A stretch of DNA of 64,000 nucleotides from positions 1-64,000 of the forward strand of contig WGNL01000033.1 in NCBI GenBank assembly GCA_016124585.1, written 5' to 3'. Below, one piece after another: positions 1-9,300 of this stretch. The number at the start of each line of letters is the position of its first letter. Position 1 is the stretch's first letter. The translations under genes were made by a program, and so were the position numbers. Source of the DNA: Bacteroidota bacterium. Its GTDB lineage: Bacteria > Bacteroidota > Bacteroidia > Chitinophagales > Saprospiraceae. Under the pieces are notes generated by a model. That model was not told the DNA's origin. It did not search any database and worked only from the letters and a program-made list of their open reading frames with translations.

Positions 1-220
1 ACGATTCAGGATATTGTCCGATAGGTTGAGAATGCACGACATAAATCAATACCATGAAATAATCGGGCTTTGTGCTGGCCTTTGGAACCACAGCCTAATT
101 TGTCCAAATGATTGATTATCATGTCAAAACAACTCTAATAAACGGTACGATCAAAGAAAAGTCGTAAATAAACTAAAATATCTAGGGTATTCAGTAGCTC
201 CTGCGACCTTCGGAAAAGTT

Positions 221-991
221 TTGAAGGATATAAAGGTAAGCAGTGATACATTGCATGGGTTGGCTACTACGATACAAGAACTTATCAAAGCTGAACTTGA
301 TTACGGTTGGATTGACTCATCTTACCAACATCTGGCATCAAAAGGGTGGAAAGCCATCGAAATAAAAGAATCTATTCCAAAGGAGCTTTCCATACATCTG
401 AACAAGGGTTTCATATTTCATACAGAGGGTAGGTTGGAAATCCATCAAAAAGTGGCATTCATAAGCAATGCCCAAAAGGAAGTGGTGGAATTTGGGGTCA
501 CCTTAAATACGTTCGCCTCCTATTTTAATTCGAGGCGAGACGGAGAGTATAAAACTCATGTGGAAGAACTGCTTAATAGAGGAGTTAATTTTAAATGTTA
601 TCTCCTTGATCCCGAAAGTAATGAGGCGAGCGTATATTTTGATGACAGAAGACGTGAACAGGACAACGAAATAATAAATGTGGAGCCAATAAGGGATGCT
701 ATAAGGAAGCTTGCAAATATTAAAAAAACAATTGACGCTAAAAGCTTTATTGGCAAGTTCGAGGTGTTTACCTATAAACATATTCCCTATAATTATTTTA
801 TGATAGTGGATGGAAATACTCCAAATGGAGGTATGATGGTGTCTCATTATTTGTATGGGATACAAAGGGCAAAATGTCCTGTGTGGGAATTCAATAAAAG
901 TCACAACCATGAGATGTACAGGAGGTATTGGGAATCTTATCAGAAATTAATAAAGGGGGCAAGGCCCATTTCCGACAGGGCCAAACAATAA
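221..991 (+). CDS. HTH plus PLD-like (DUF5919-type) regulator, damaged 5' end
   Basis: The open frame starts at a TTG and encodes 256 residues. Residues 1-60 continue a helical DNA-binding-like segment. Residues about 75-240 look like the PLD-like domain found behind HTH domains (DUF5919 type): a 'GVNFKCYLLDP' strand, then 'HIPYNYFMIVD' where a true phospholipase D has HxKxxxxD, so the catalytic lysine is missing. The frame stays open upstream to 116 with family-like sequence (NKRYDQRKVVNKLKYLGYSV at 137-196) but no ATG. The ATG at 121 reads MSKQL and then needs one base removed near 136 to join. A degraded second copy at 6003-6311 reads straight through this point, so the gene here probably has a one-base insertion. 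It may be a pseudogene, or use a late TTG start and lose part of the HTH. The fold assignment is from pattern reading and moderately sure. Confidence 0.55.
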   Translation: MKDIKVSSDTLHGLATTIQELIKAELDYGWIDSSYQHLASKGWKAIEIKESIPKELSIHLNKGFIFHTEGRLEIHQKVAFISNAQKEVVEFGVTLNTFASYFNSRRDGEYKTHVEELLNRGVNFKCYLLDPESNEASVYFDDRRREQDNEIINVEPIRDAIRKLANIKKTIDAKSFIGKFEVFTYKHIPYNYFMIVDGNTPNGGMMVSHYLYGIQRAKCPVWEFNKSHNHEMYRRYWESYQKLIKGARPISDRAKQ

Positions 992-1365
992 TGTAGCGCC
1001 CCCATTCTCGCCATATGCTTGCTTAAATTTAGCTCAATTTACCTAAACCGATGTAAATGGAAAACAGGGTGGTAGGCACAGGATTCAGTGCTGACCTTTG
1101 CCTTGTCAAAACTGATGGACAGGTCCGGTACTGCGGGATAATTCGACAATTTTACGACTGTCGGAAATTCTCGCCGATTCGCTGACAAGAATGGTTTTTT
1201 ACGGGCAATAGTCACCTAAACCTATCGAACAAAACTTCGAGTAGAAGGCTGCTTTGTGCTTCATCTGCCGATACTTTTTGCTTCAAGCGGCACAGGATTG
1301 CTTTGCCTATGATTTGCTTGCCCAAGGCCTTTCATCAAAACTATTAACTCAAAATTTTTCGGATT
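992..1365. other. intergenic, no gene recognised
   Basis: No convincing frame, RNA gene or hairpin was recognised in this 374-base stretch. It serves as the 5' region of the small FN3 protein gene that begins at 1366. A frame starting at 1254 overlaps that gene in another phase and lacks protein-like composition. Confidence 0.4.
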
Positions 1366-1734
1366 ATGAAAAATGCAAGCAGAATCGGCAAGCAAGCACT
1401 TGCCACCTTTTTCCTACTTTTTGGCCTTTTGGCCTTTGGCTTTTCGGCACCATCCACGATACCAGATTGTAACTGTACGGCCCCTACCGTAACCATCACT
1501 GCTCAGGCTTCCAACAGTGTGTCTTTCTCATGGGGGGCAGTGTCAGGAGCTACGGCTTACCGTGTCTGGTATGTCAGGGCCAATGACAATTATACAAGCT
1601 CAGAAACCACGCTTGGAAGCACTTCCATCAGCTTCAGCAGCCTGCCGCAAGGAATCTATAATTTCTACTTTGTTACCGATTGCGGAGAAGAGTCTTCTGC
1701 GATAATTATAACGGATGACTTGATTATGCATTAA
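1366..1734 (+). CDS. small secreted fibronectin type III-like protein
   Basis: A 122-residue protein of unknown role. Residues 1-28 form a signal peptide: basic start, hydrophobic core 'FFLLFGLLAFGF', then small residues. Residues about 37-115 read as one FN3-like beta-sandwich: 'APTVTITAQASNSVSFSWG', then 'ATAYRVWYV', and the closing 'LPQGIYNFYFVTDCG' typical of FN3 strands F-G. No T9SS sorting domain follows, so it is either exported by Sec only or held by a partner. It is convergent with the helical-repeat gene downstream and shares a hairpin with it. Such single FN3 domains often mediate protein or glycan contact, but no ligand can be inferred here. Confidence 0.7.
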   Translation: MKNASRIGKQALATFFLLFGLLAFGFSAPSTIPDCNCTAPTVTITAQASNSVSFSWGAVSGATAYRVWYVRANDNYTSSETTLGSTSISFSSLPQGIYNFYFVTDCGEESSAIIITDDLIMH

Positions 1735-1742
1735 TGATATTG

Positions 1743-1776
1743 GCCGCCCGGAGTATGGTATATTAGTCTGGGCGGC
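1743..1776. terminator. hairpin between convergent genes
   Basis: GCCGCCC at 1743-1749 pairs with GGGCGGC at 1770-1776 around a 20-base loop. It sits exactly between the FN3 gene and the stop of the minus-strand gene. There is no strong U-tract, so termination efficiency is uncertain. Confidence 0.45.
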
Positions 1777-3203
1777 TAATTGTTCAACTCATTGTATGAA
1801 TTGGCTTTTTCTAAAAGCCAATTTTTAAGGTAAAGTGGGTTTGTGGTCATGATTTTGTCCACAATTTTGCTTTTGGCTGTTTTACGCCGGACGAGCATTT
1901 TTAAAATGGCGATTGAGTTCAGTGTAGCCTCCACGGTATTGCGTTGTGATTTTCTATTTCGCCTGAGATACCCTTCGAAAGCAAGGCAAAAAGCTTCCGT
2001 GTCAAACCCCTCTTTGTCTTGAAGTTCATAATAACTTTTCATTATCAAAGTCTTGGAACGTATGGCATGGTGCCAATCTGTAAACTCTGATTTGTTTAAC
2101 GTCTGTATAACATCCCAATATTTTTTCCTTTCAAAATAAATAATTGACTCGGCCAATAATATTGCATCTTTTTGAATGTCTTGATTCAATAAATGCTTAT
2201 GTGATTTAATGAAGGAAGAAGCCCAAACAAACTCTTTCATGAAACAGGCAGTTGATACTATATTATTAAACTGGCTGGATGATATGTGGCTGTCATTTTC
2301 GAAAATACCATTGGATACCCCAAAAACGTTTAAGCGGTGAATAATATTCCAATAAGTTTGATCGCCTTGGCGAATTTTGGCGGCTGCATAGTTGTGCAGA
2401 TAGCTCAAAATTATATGGATTTCTTCGGCATCAACTTCCGTCACATACTTAAATAACATACCTTCCACCTCAGGGTAAAAATGGTACTTATTATGGGCAA
2501 TAAGCTCATAAACCTTTTGATACAGTTCCAGAAGCGGATGGCTTGTTGATTGCGTTTTAGAAATTTCAATCACTGTAGGAATTGCATCAAGGTCAAATTT
2601 CAGGGACATAATGTTTTGCCTATTTGCCATTTCACAAGCCAATTTCAATCTTGAAACTGCATAAAATATATCCATATCGGCGCCACAGTTCTTCAGGGAA
2701 GTAATGTCCGTTTTTTGCTTGTCAAGAATGAGGTGATAGTAATAGAAATAATTGGAAACCATGCCGTTCATGTAGTCGGCAATACTTGTTTTAGGCATGG
2801 CTTCCAGATCACGCTGAAGTAGCGCCGCTTTTCTTGAAAGTGCTGCTTTCAGGCCCCGTTCCTTCAATATCGAAAGCCAAAAAGCTTGGCTTTCGATGCT
2901 GCCTGATTTGGCTTTCTCAAGTACCAAGAACTCTTTCAACCGTAAGTTCAAATCAGAGAGAATATTCAATATTTTAATCCGATTGGAATTGCTGGCTTCA
3001 ATTGGTGTCTTGAATATTTTTTGGAAGGCGTAGCCGATGTCAAGCTTTTTTTCATCCTGAAAGCTTGGGTGGAATTTCCGAAGATAGTCAAACACTTGTG
3101 AAACTTCATCTTGACGGTGAATCCGCTTTAAATATTTGCTGAAAGCAGTAAATTCTCTTTCATCAAGTGTGCGGGCAAGCACAAGAAATTTGCTTTTTTT
3201 CAT
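1776..3203 (-). CDS. hypothetical helical-repeat protein (475 aa)
   Basis: Not recognised as a named family. The protein is soluble, with no signal peptide or membrane segment, rich in Lys, Tyr, Leu and Ile, and predicted by eye to be almost all alpha-helical with TPR-like helix pairs, for example around residues 300-420. It begins MKKSKFLVLARTLDEREFTAF. The ATG at 3203 is the natural start because the N-terminus is helical from the first residues. Proteins of this look are frequent as standalone hypotheticals in Saprospiria. It lies convergent to the FN3 gene. A scaffolding or protein-binding role is plausible from the helical repeats only. Confidence 0.7.
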   Translation of the reverse strand: MKKSKFLVLARTLDEREFTAFSKYLKRIHRQDEVSQVFDYLRKFHPSFQDEKKLDIGYAFQKIFKTPIEASNSNRIKILNILSDLNLRLKEFLVLEKAKSGSIESQAFWLSILKERGLKAALSRKAALLQRDLEAMPKTSIADYMNGMVSNYFYYYHLILDKQKTDITSLKNCGADMDIFYAVSRLKLACEMANRQNIMSLKFDLDAIPTVIEISKTQSTSHPLLELYQKVYELIAHNKYHFYPEVEGMLFKYVTEVDAEEIHIILSYLHNYAAAKIRQGDQTYWNIIHRLNVFGVSNGIFENDSHISSSQFNNIVSTACFMKEFVWASSFIKSHKHLLNQDIQKDAILLAESIIYFERKKYWDVIQTLNKSEFTDWHHAIRSKTLIMKSYYELQDKEGFDTEAFCLAFEGYLRRNRKSQRNTVEATLNSIAILKMLVRRKTAKSKIVDKIMTTNPLYLKNWLLEKANSYNELNN

Positions 3204-3708
3204 AGTATAGTGTCTATTATTTGTGGTGAAATTATTTACTGAAAACTGAATTCAGTAGGAGCAAGCCAATTAGTAAAATATCAGGCTGCTAATACTACTT
3301 AAGTGTCTTAATTTGTTGATTTTCAGTTGGTTAAATAAGTGTCTGATGCTTTTTGGTGTGTGCGGGTTCGATATAAATCAAGATTACTGCAAATTTCAGC
3401 AAAACATAAAAAGCCATAAAAACCGAGGTGAAGCAGGTGAAATTTGTATTTGGTGAAAATTTCGTTTCTGAGTCTTTTCGTAACATAATTCTTAAAAAAT
3501 ATTAGGTAACGGTAATATCTATAGAGCAAAAGTAAAAAAACATGGTAATCGCATAGGGGCATAGCTTAAAAATTATCTAGACTCCTTAGTACTTAAAAAT
3601 TGATGCGCTATGTTTCTATGCGTTTTTAGATAGAGTTTGCCTGATATTCATTTTAATCAGCTTGTTTAACTCCATTATTATCCCGTCAAATTTCTCAAAA
3701 ATGCAATC
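3204..3708. other. intergenic, divergent promoter region
   Basis: An AT-rich 505-base gap between divergently transcribed genes, expected to contain both promoters. A minus-strand frame of 79 codons at 3323-3562 has no protein-like features and is not called. No clear TAnnTTTG motif with correct spacing was found. Confidence 0.4.
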
Positions 3709-4026
3709 ATGGAAGGGAATCGCAAACACTTATTGGACAGATTTCAGGAGCACCTGGGTGAGCGATACATAACATGGTGCGAAAGGCATGGTTTCCAAAA
3801 ATCGGATGACCGATTGGTTACCTTTCTTATTGACCAAGATTTGATTCCTGCAACCCTAATCCAACGGTATGCTGTGCTTCGGGAATTTGACAAACTAAGT
3901 AAAGAACCATCTTTTCACAAGACTCACACTGTGAACACTTTAGCACACCGCTTCAACATTTCCGAGCGAACTGTTTGGAGTATCCTAAAACATGGTAGGA
4001 CTGGAAATGGGAATAAGCGGGTTTGA
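3709..4026 (+). CDS. small HTH-like protein upstream of the phosphorylase
   Basis: A 105-residue basic protein. The C-terminal third contains a helix-turn-helix-like stretch, 'NTLAHRFNISERTVWSILKH' at about residues 76-95, resembling the recognition helix of Mor/Martha-type or homeodomain-like bacterial HTH proteins. The N-terminal 70 residues are helical and charged. It ends 58 bases before the nucleoside-phosphorylase gene on the same strand, which suggests co-transcription and a possible regulator or partner role. It was not recognised as a specific family. Confidence 0.6.
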   Translation: MEGNRKHLLDRFQEHLGERYITWCERHGFQKSDDRLVTFLIDQDLIPATLIQRYAVLREFDKLSKEPSFHKTHTVNTLAHRFNISERTVWSILKHGRTGNGNKRV

Positions 4027-4084
4027 TTTTTTTTGAAAGGCATGCTCTTTCTAAATTTTTGAACAGACAATTTTTGCAAACACT

Positions 4085-4930
4085 ATGCGAGTAGCCATAC
4101 TTACGCCTACCCCTGTGGAGCACTGCGCAATACTTGCCTTGCTGCCCGATTCTACTGAAAAGATGTTGGGTGGAGACCGTTATCGCATCGGTCGGTTTCA
4201 GGGGCGGCATCACCTTTTAGAAATCATCACACAGGAAGCTGGTTCGAAGAATGAAAACATTGCCTTAGCTACTGAGCGGGTCATCAAAAATTTTCAACCT
4301 ACTGTGGTCATCTTGGCAGGCGTTGCTGGTGGTGTGAAAGACGTAAGCATCGGCGATGTTATGGTCGGCACCAAATATTATGGTTATGAATTTGGAAAGG
4401 TAACTCCGGACGGATTTGCTACTCGGCCTCAATCCGGATATTACAGCAAGGAACTACTTACGCTTGCACAATCCGTAGCAGGCAATTGGGAATGGCGGAG
4501 TCGTGCCAAAAACACGCTGGCCAAGGTCGTGTTCGGAGCCATTGCTGCCGGCAATAAAGTGGTCGCTGCCACTGATTCGGATGCGTATCGCCTGCTCAAG
4601 CAGACTTACAACGATACCACGGCCATTGAAATGGAGGCAGTGGGATTTGGGCAGGCAATGTTGTCTTATCCCGCCATTCGCTTCCTCAATGTGCGGGGAA
4701 TCTCCGACCTGCTTGATGGTAAATCAAAATCGGATGGCTCGCAGGAATTAGCTGCACAGAATATGGCTGGGTTCGTGTTCGAGCTGCTGTACCAATTGGA
4801 TGTTTCACAATTTAAAATAATGGGGAATATGGGCGTCAAGGAATTGTCGAAAGAAATTATAGAGTTAGTGGCCAACCGAGGAAAGCCAGCCAAAGTGGAA
4901 CCTACCTCATCGTTATCAACGAGGCAGTAA
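4085..4930 (+). CDS. nucleoside phosphorylase superfamily protein with chimeric C-terminus
   Basis: A 281-residue protein whose residues 1-235 match the PNP/UDP phosphorylase - MTA/SAH nucleosidase fold. The start MRVAILTPTPVEHCA is characteristic. A glycine motif 'VVILAGVAGGVKD' and the purine/ribose-site signature 'AIEMEAVGFGQA' follow, then 'VRGISDLLDGK', where the Asp is the usual catalytic acid. Such domains act on nucleosides, and in Bacteroidota and Cyanobacteria are often fused to effector-associated domains in NTPase conflict systems. Residues about 250-270 (VKELSKEIIELVANRGK) look like the first helix of such a death-like adaptor. From about 4890 the frame runs out of phase through a T9SS adhesin remnant, so the last 10 or so residues are not native. 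It is probably a truncated effector with an intact catalytic domain. Housekeeping salvage is less likely given the context. Confidence 0.8.
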   Translation: MRVAILTPTPVEHCAILALLPDSTEKMLGGDRYRIGRFQGRHHLLEIITQEAGSKNENIALATERVIKNFQPTVVILAGVAGGVKDVSIGDVMVGTKYYGYEFGKVTPDGFATRPQSGYYSKELLTLAQSVAGNWEWRSRAKNTLAKVVFGAIAAGNKVVAATDSDAYRLLKQTYNDTTAIEMEAVGFGQAMLSYPAIRFLNVRGISDLLDGKSKSDGSQELAAQNMAGFVFELLYQLDVSQFKIMGNMGVKELSKEIIELVANRGKPAKVEPTSSLSTRQ

Positions 4931-5493
4931 ATTGTGGTGGTGGTAACCTTACTACGGACAATGGTTGGCCAACCATTACTTGCATCAGTAATGCAAACTG
5001 TATTCAACCATGTGCAAATAGTACTTTAACCATCGATACTGTCATCAGCAATAGTAACGGTTCAGCCACGGTGAATCCAACTGGTGGGGTTTTGCCATAT
5101 GCTTATCTTTGATCGACGGGCAAAACGGGCCAAACTGCCCCACCATTGCCAACAGGTAACTTTACGGTTACTGTAACAAATGCCAATGGCTGTTCGGCGT
5201 TCGGAAGTGCATCACTTGTCTCAAGTAGCAATGAAGCTCAGAAAATACTCAGCTTTGACTTGTCTCCAAATCCATCAACAGGAGAATTTTTGTTTGCGCT
5301 AAAACTGACTAAGGCTACCCGAGTCATGGTCTGCATTTACGATGCCACTGGACGGCAAATATTAACGGAGGTACAGGAAGCAGTTACTCCTCAATTCAAT
5401 TTCGATTTTTCAGAAAACCCTTCAGGTGTTTATTTACTGCGAGCGGTGGTTGGAGAGCACACTATCACTAAACGCCTAATCATTGCCCTTTAA
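4897..5493 (+). pseudogene. C-terminal remnant of a T9SS-secreted SprB-type adhesin
   Basis: Reading phase 1 from 4897 (GTYLIVINEAVNCGG) gives beta-sandwich sequence, then a SprB-like unit ending in 'PTGNFTVTVTNANGCS', then a complete Por-type sorting domain from about 5250: 'LSPNPSTGEF', a 'VYDATGR'-like strand (CIYDATGRQI) and 'GVYLLRAVVGEHTITKRLI', with stop at 5493. One in-frame TGA at 5110-5112 sits where SprB units have Trp (YLwSTGKTGQT), so a TGG-to-TGA change is likely. No start or signal peptide exists: the upstream end is fused out of phase to the phosphorylase gene. An open frame from 5146 could at most yield an unsecreted fragment. Confidence 0.75.
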
Positions 5494-5520
5494 TCCCAAA
5501 AACAACCCTAAACCCTATTT

Positions 5521-5550
5521 AGGCTGGCCTGATGCAGGTCAGCCTTTTTT
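5521..5550 (+). terminator. rho-independent terminator after the adhesin remnant
   Basis: AGGCTGGCCTG at 5521-5531 pairs with CAGGTCAGCCT at 5535-5545 (one G-U pair, loop ATG) and is followed by a T run to 5550. It is presumably the original terminator of the lost adhesin gene. Confidence 0.8.
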
Positions 5551-6002
5551 ATTCTATGGAGTGGAGGATGGGTCTTGTTTATTCTAAGAATTCGAAGAAG
5601 TTTATACTCAGTTTTTTTGATAGGAAATAAAATATTTGAGCCCAAAGAACTACCTGAAATAAGTATATAATTCAAACTAATGGTTTTGTATAGAGGTCAA
5701 GCGCTGTTAATATAACCTTATAAGGGTTGTTTTACAATATCCATTAGCATAAAAAATAAGTTAAGTGATTCTCGATATAAAAATAGCCTATGCCCAGGCT
5801 TTTGTGGAGCGGATTATCAACGGTGTAATAGTGAAAGTGATAGCTTTCTTAATTGGCAAAAACAGTTGTCGTTTAGCGGTTCTTTCAACTATCCTTGCGT
5901 AAATTTTGCTAAAACCCATTTAAACAACAATTAAGAGCTATTTGAGAGGGGTATGGGCATATGAAGGAATATTATTGACAACCTAAAATCAGGAAAAAAC
6001 TA
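5551..6002. other. AT-rich gap, no gene seen
   Basis: No intact frame, RNA gene or recognisable repeat was found. The sequence leads directly into the degraded HTH copy and may include its old promoter. Confidence 0.4.
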
Positions 6003-6311
6003 TGAAGGAACTCATTATCAAATAAGGGTTTAAGCTTTTACAACTTAATAAACATTACGACCAGATAACGGTCGTGGATAAGTTAAAATATTTGGGATAT
6101 TGAGTAGCTCCTGCGAGCTTCGGTAAGCTGTTGAAAGGTACAAAGGTAGGTGATGAAACACTGCATGGTTTGGCAAACACAATACAAGAACTCACAATAA
6201 TAGAGTTAGATTATGGATGGACAGGATCTTCTTACAAACAACTGGCTACAAATGGATAGAAAGTCATCGAAATAAGGGAATCGACCTCGGAGTAGCTTTC
6301 GATTCTAAAAA
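6003..6311 (+). pseudogene. degenerate second copy of the HTH/PLD-like regulator (5' part)
   Basis: From the ATG at 6003 one frame reads MKELIIK*GFKLLQLNKHYD and continues with LKYLGY*VAPASFGKLLKG, QELTIIELDYGWTGSSYK and NG*KVIEIREST. This parallels the gene at 221 codon for codon up to its KELSI stretch. At least four in-frame stops (TAA, TGA, TAG, TAG) break it and the PLD-like half is missing. DNA identity is high in places: both copies share AGTAGCTCCTGCGA followed by CTTCGG. It runs in the same direction as the first copy, about 6 kb downstream, and ends 28 bases before the hairpin of the giant minus-strand gene. Confidence 0.85.
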
Positions 6312-6338
6312 ACTGCCTAGTCCCTTAAAATCATCAAC

Positions 6339-6376
6339 ATATGAGGCTGCACCGGTCACCCGATGCAGCCTCATAT
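6339..6376 (-). terminator. perfect hairpin downstream of the giant adhesin gene
   Basis: ATATGAGGCTGCA (6339-6351) and TGCAGCCTCATAT (6364-6376) form a perfect 13-bp stem with a 12-base loop, 18 bases beyond the stop codon of the minus-strand gene. The following minus-strand sequence is only moderately U-rich. Confidence 0.65.
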
Positions 6377-6394
6377 TGATTATTGCTCGCTGGC

Positions 6395-9300
6395 TTATTT
6401 CGAAACCATGAGCTTCTCTATCACAGTGCCGCTTTTGGAAACTACCCGCACGAAATATTCGCCCGGAGCAAATTCCTTCCTTGAAAAATCGAGCAGCAAC
6501 TGCTCCGCTCCTTCCTCGATTTTTTGAACCAACACCACCCTGCCCAAATGGTCGAACACGGTAAGCTGTGCAGCAGATTTGCCGAGCCCCTGCAAACGGA
6601 GGGTTACCTTTCCACTGGACGGGTTCGGGAACATGTCAATCGCTAGTTTCTCATCCAAGCCGACCTCAGAATTGTAGTTCACTTTCGGCAAAACCTTGTC
6701 TACAACCGTCACACCGGTAGCCCCAGGGTTCGGGTTACACCCGGTCGGAGACGGCTGGCTACCCCAATTGCTGGTAACCGCGTCCAACGCATTGTTCAGC
6801 GCCGTGCCATAGACCCCGGCCTGGCCGTCGCTCAGGCTAAGGTTGCCCCCGAGGTATAAATTGACCAGGTCAACCAATCCGCCCAGTGTGTAGGGGTACA
6901 GGTGCTCGATGCCCTGCTGGTCGAATACGTGCAGCATGCAAGGGCCGTAGGTACAGGTTACAATGCTCGGGTCAAGCTGGATGCAGCCGAGGCCCTGGGC
7001 GAGCATGCCGGGCATGTTGGCGCCGTTGTACTCCATGCTGTAGCGCAGGCTCAACTGGAGTGCGATGGCGTTCGCCGCCAACAAATTCTTCATGCCGTTC
7101 GGCCCGACTGGGTTGCAGCCGTTGCAGTTTAACTGGTGGCAGTTGGCCAACTGGTCGGGGCCGCCTTGTCCGGGCAGGAGGTCGGCCACGCACTGTGCCA
7201 CGGTCAGCGTCAGCGAACGGGCGCTGCCGCCCACCTTCAGTGGGCCGTATGCGTCCAGCAAGTGCTGAATGGTTCCGAGGTCAATGCTGCCCATTTCATC
7301 CTCCAGACCCCAAGTGGATTGAGGGAAGGTAGTGATCGGCTGACAGGAGCCCGAGTAGGTCACGGCGCACAGGCTGGGGAATTCGTTGCCGCACTGGTCG
7401 GCGATGCTGAAGTAGAAGGTTCGGCCAAAAGTGTAGTTGCCGTTACCATCCGTATCCTGGCATTCCCAGAGCGCCGACCAGCTGTCGAGCGTCACCACGA
7501 GGTCATTGCCACTGCACAGGTCATAAAAATGGCCTGCTGTGAGCAGCTGCTGGATTTTTGTCGAAAAGTCGTAGTTCGTCGGACAGGGCACTTCCTCTAC
7601 GCACGAGAGGTTAGTCTCGTTCACGCCAGGGTTGTCGGTACTCCCATTACCCGTCGGTAAATTGCCCACTGGCGGCTCGTTGTCATCGGCAAAATAGGTG
7701 AAGCTCCAAGGATGCGTGTGACCGCCGCAGTCCGTGTACATGTAGGTAAATGTGCGGACACCGGAACAACCATTCCCACTGATTTCCTCAGTAACAACAG
7801 GTCCACTGGCCAATATCTCCCTGCCACAATTGTCGTAGATGGTCGGTGGTACCGGCGGTTGGGCATAGGACAAACAGCCCACGTAGTCCACACCGTCGGG
7901 GTAGGTGAAGAAATCGCCCGTGTACTCGAAAAGGAAGGTTTTACTCCAAACATGGGAGTTGCCCTTACAATCATTGTACGTCCAAGCATAGCTTATACCG
8001 GCCTGGCAGCCTGCCGCGCCTTCCATGTTCGTAATGACCGGGCCGGTCGGATTCAGCAGGTTTCCACAGTTGTCATAGACTGCTGGCGGGTTAGGCTGCT
8101 CGGCATTGAACGGGCACTCAACGGTTATCGTCTCGCTGGCCGGAACGCTGAAATCCTGGTACTTGACCGTGTAGACATAGGTCCAGGTGTGCGAATGCCC
8201 TGCGCAATCGGTGTAGGTCCAAGTATAGTTGCGATTGCCTTCGCAGCCATTTTTTGGCGTCACGTTGGTCAAAACTGGCGTCAGCACTTCTCCGCAATTG
8301 CTCAAAACAACTGGTGGAGTTGGCTGAACGTCCGTCTGGTCAGGACAAGCTACTGTGCTACCACTGTTTGGCGGAACGCCAAAGTCCAAACGGACCACCG
8401 AGTAGACGAAGCTCCACTGGTGCGAATGCCCTGCACAGTCGGTGTACGTCCAGGTATAAGTCCTCGTGCCCTCGCAGTTTAGTGGGTTCGGGTTGTTAAC
8501 GATGATTGGGCCAGTCGGTATGATGGTCTCTCCGCAGTTGCTTTGAACTGTTGGCGGTGTCGGCGTGGTAATGGCCGATGGGCAATTGACAGTCGCAGTG
8601 CCATTCGGCGTGCCAATGGTGAAATCCAAACGTGTGACCGTGTAAACAAAACTCCAGTTGTGCGAATGTCCGGCACAGTCGGTGTACGTCCAGGTATAAG
8701 TCTTCGTGCCCTCACAGGTTGGCGTGGCAGTGACCGTTGGGCCTGTTGGCGTAATCGTTTCACCGCAATCACTCTGCACAACAGGTGGTGTCGGCGTGGT
8801 AATGGCCGATGGGCAATTGACGGTTGCAGCACCGTTTGGTGTACCGATAGTGAAATCCAAACGTGTGACCGTGTAAACAAAACTCCAGTTGTGCGAATGT
8901 CCGGCACAGTCGATGTATGTCCAAGTATAGGTCTTCGTGCCCTCGCAGGTTGGCGTGGCAGTGACCGTTGGACCTATTGGCGTAATCGTTTCACCGCAAT
9001 CACTCTGCACAACAGGTGGTGTCGGCGTGGTGATAGCCGATGGGCATGACACCGTGGCAGCGCCGTTTGCCGGAACGGCAAAATCGTTGCGGGTGATAGT
9101 ATACACGAAGCTCCATGGCGTCATGTTGCCAGCGCAGTCGGTGTACGTCCAAGTGTAGGTTCTCGTCCCCTCACAGGCGATCGGGTTCGGAGTGTCAGTG
9201 ATTACAGGGCCAGTGGGCACCGTTGGGTTGCCGCAGGCATCATTGACCACGGGCGGTGTCGGTTGCACAGCCATTGATGGGCAAGCGACAGTGGCAGCAC

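Noticed and set aside
5110-5112. TGA read as tryptophan (genetic code change)
   Set aside because: Several intact genes in the window end at TGA, so the standard code applies.
7712-9049. several long plus-strand frames across the repeat array
   Set aside because: They repeat with the same period as the sense repeats of the giant adhesin and have no start signals.
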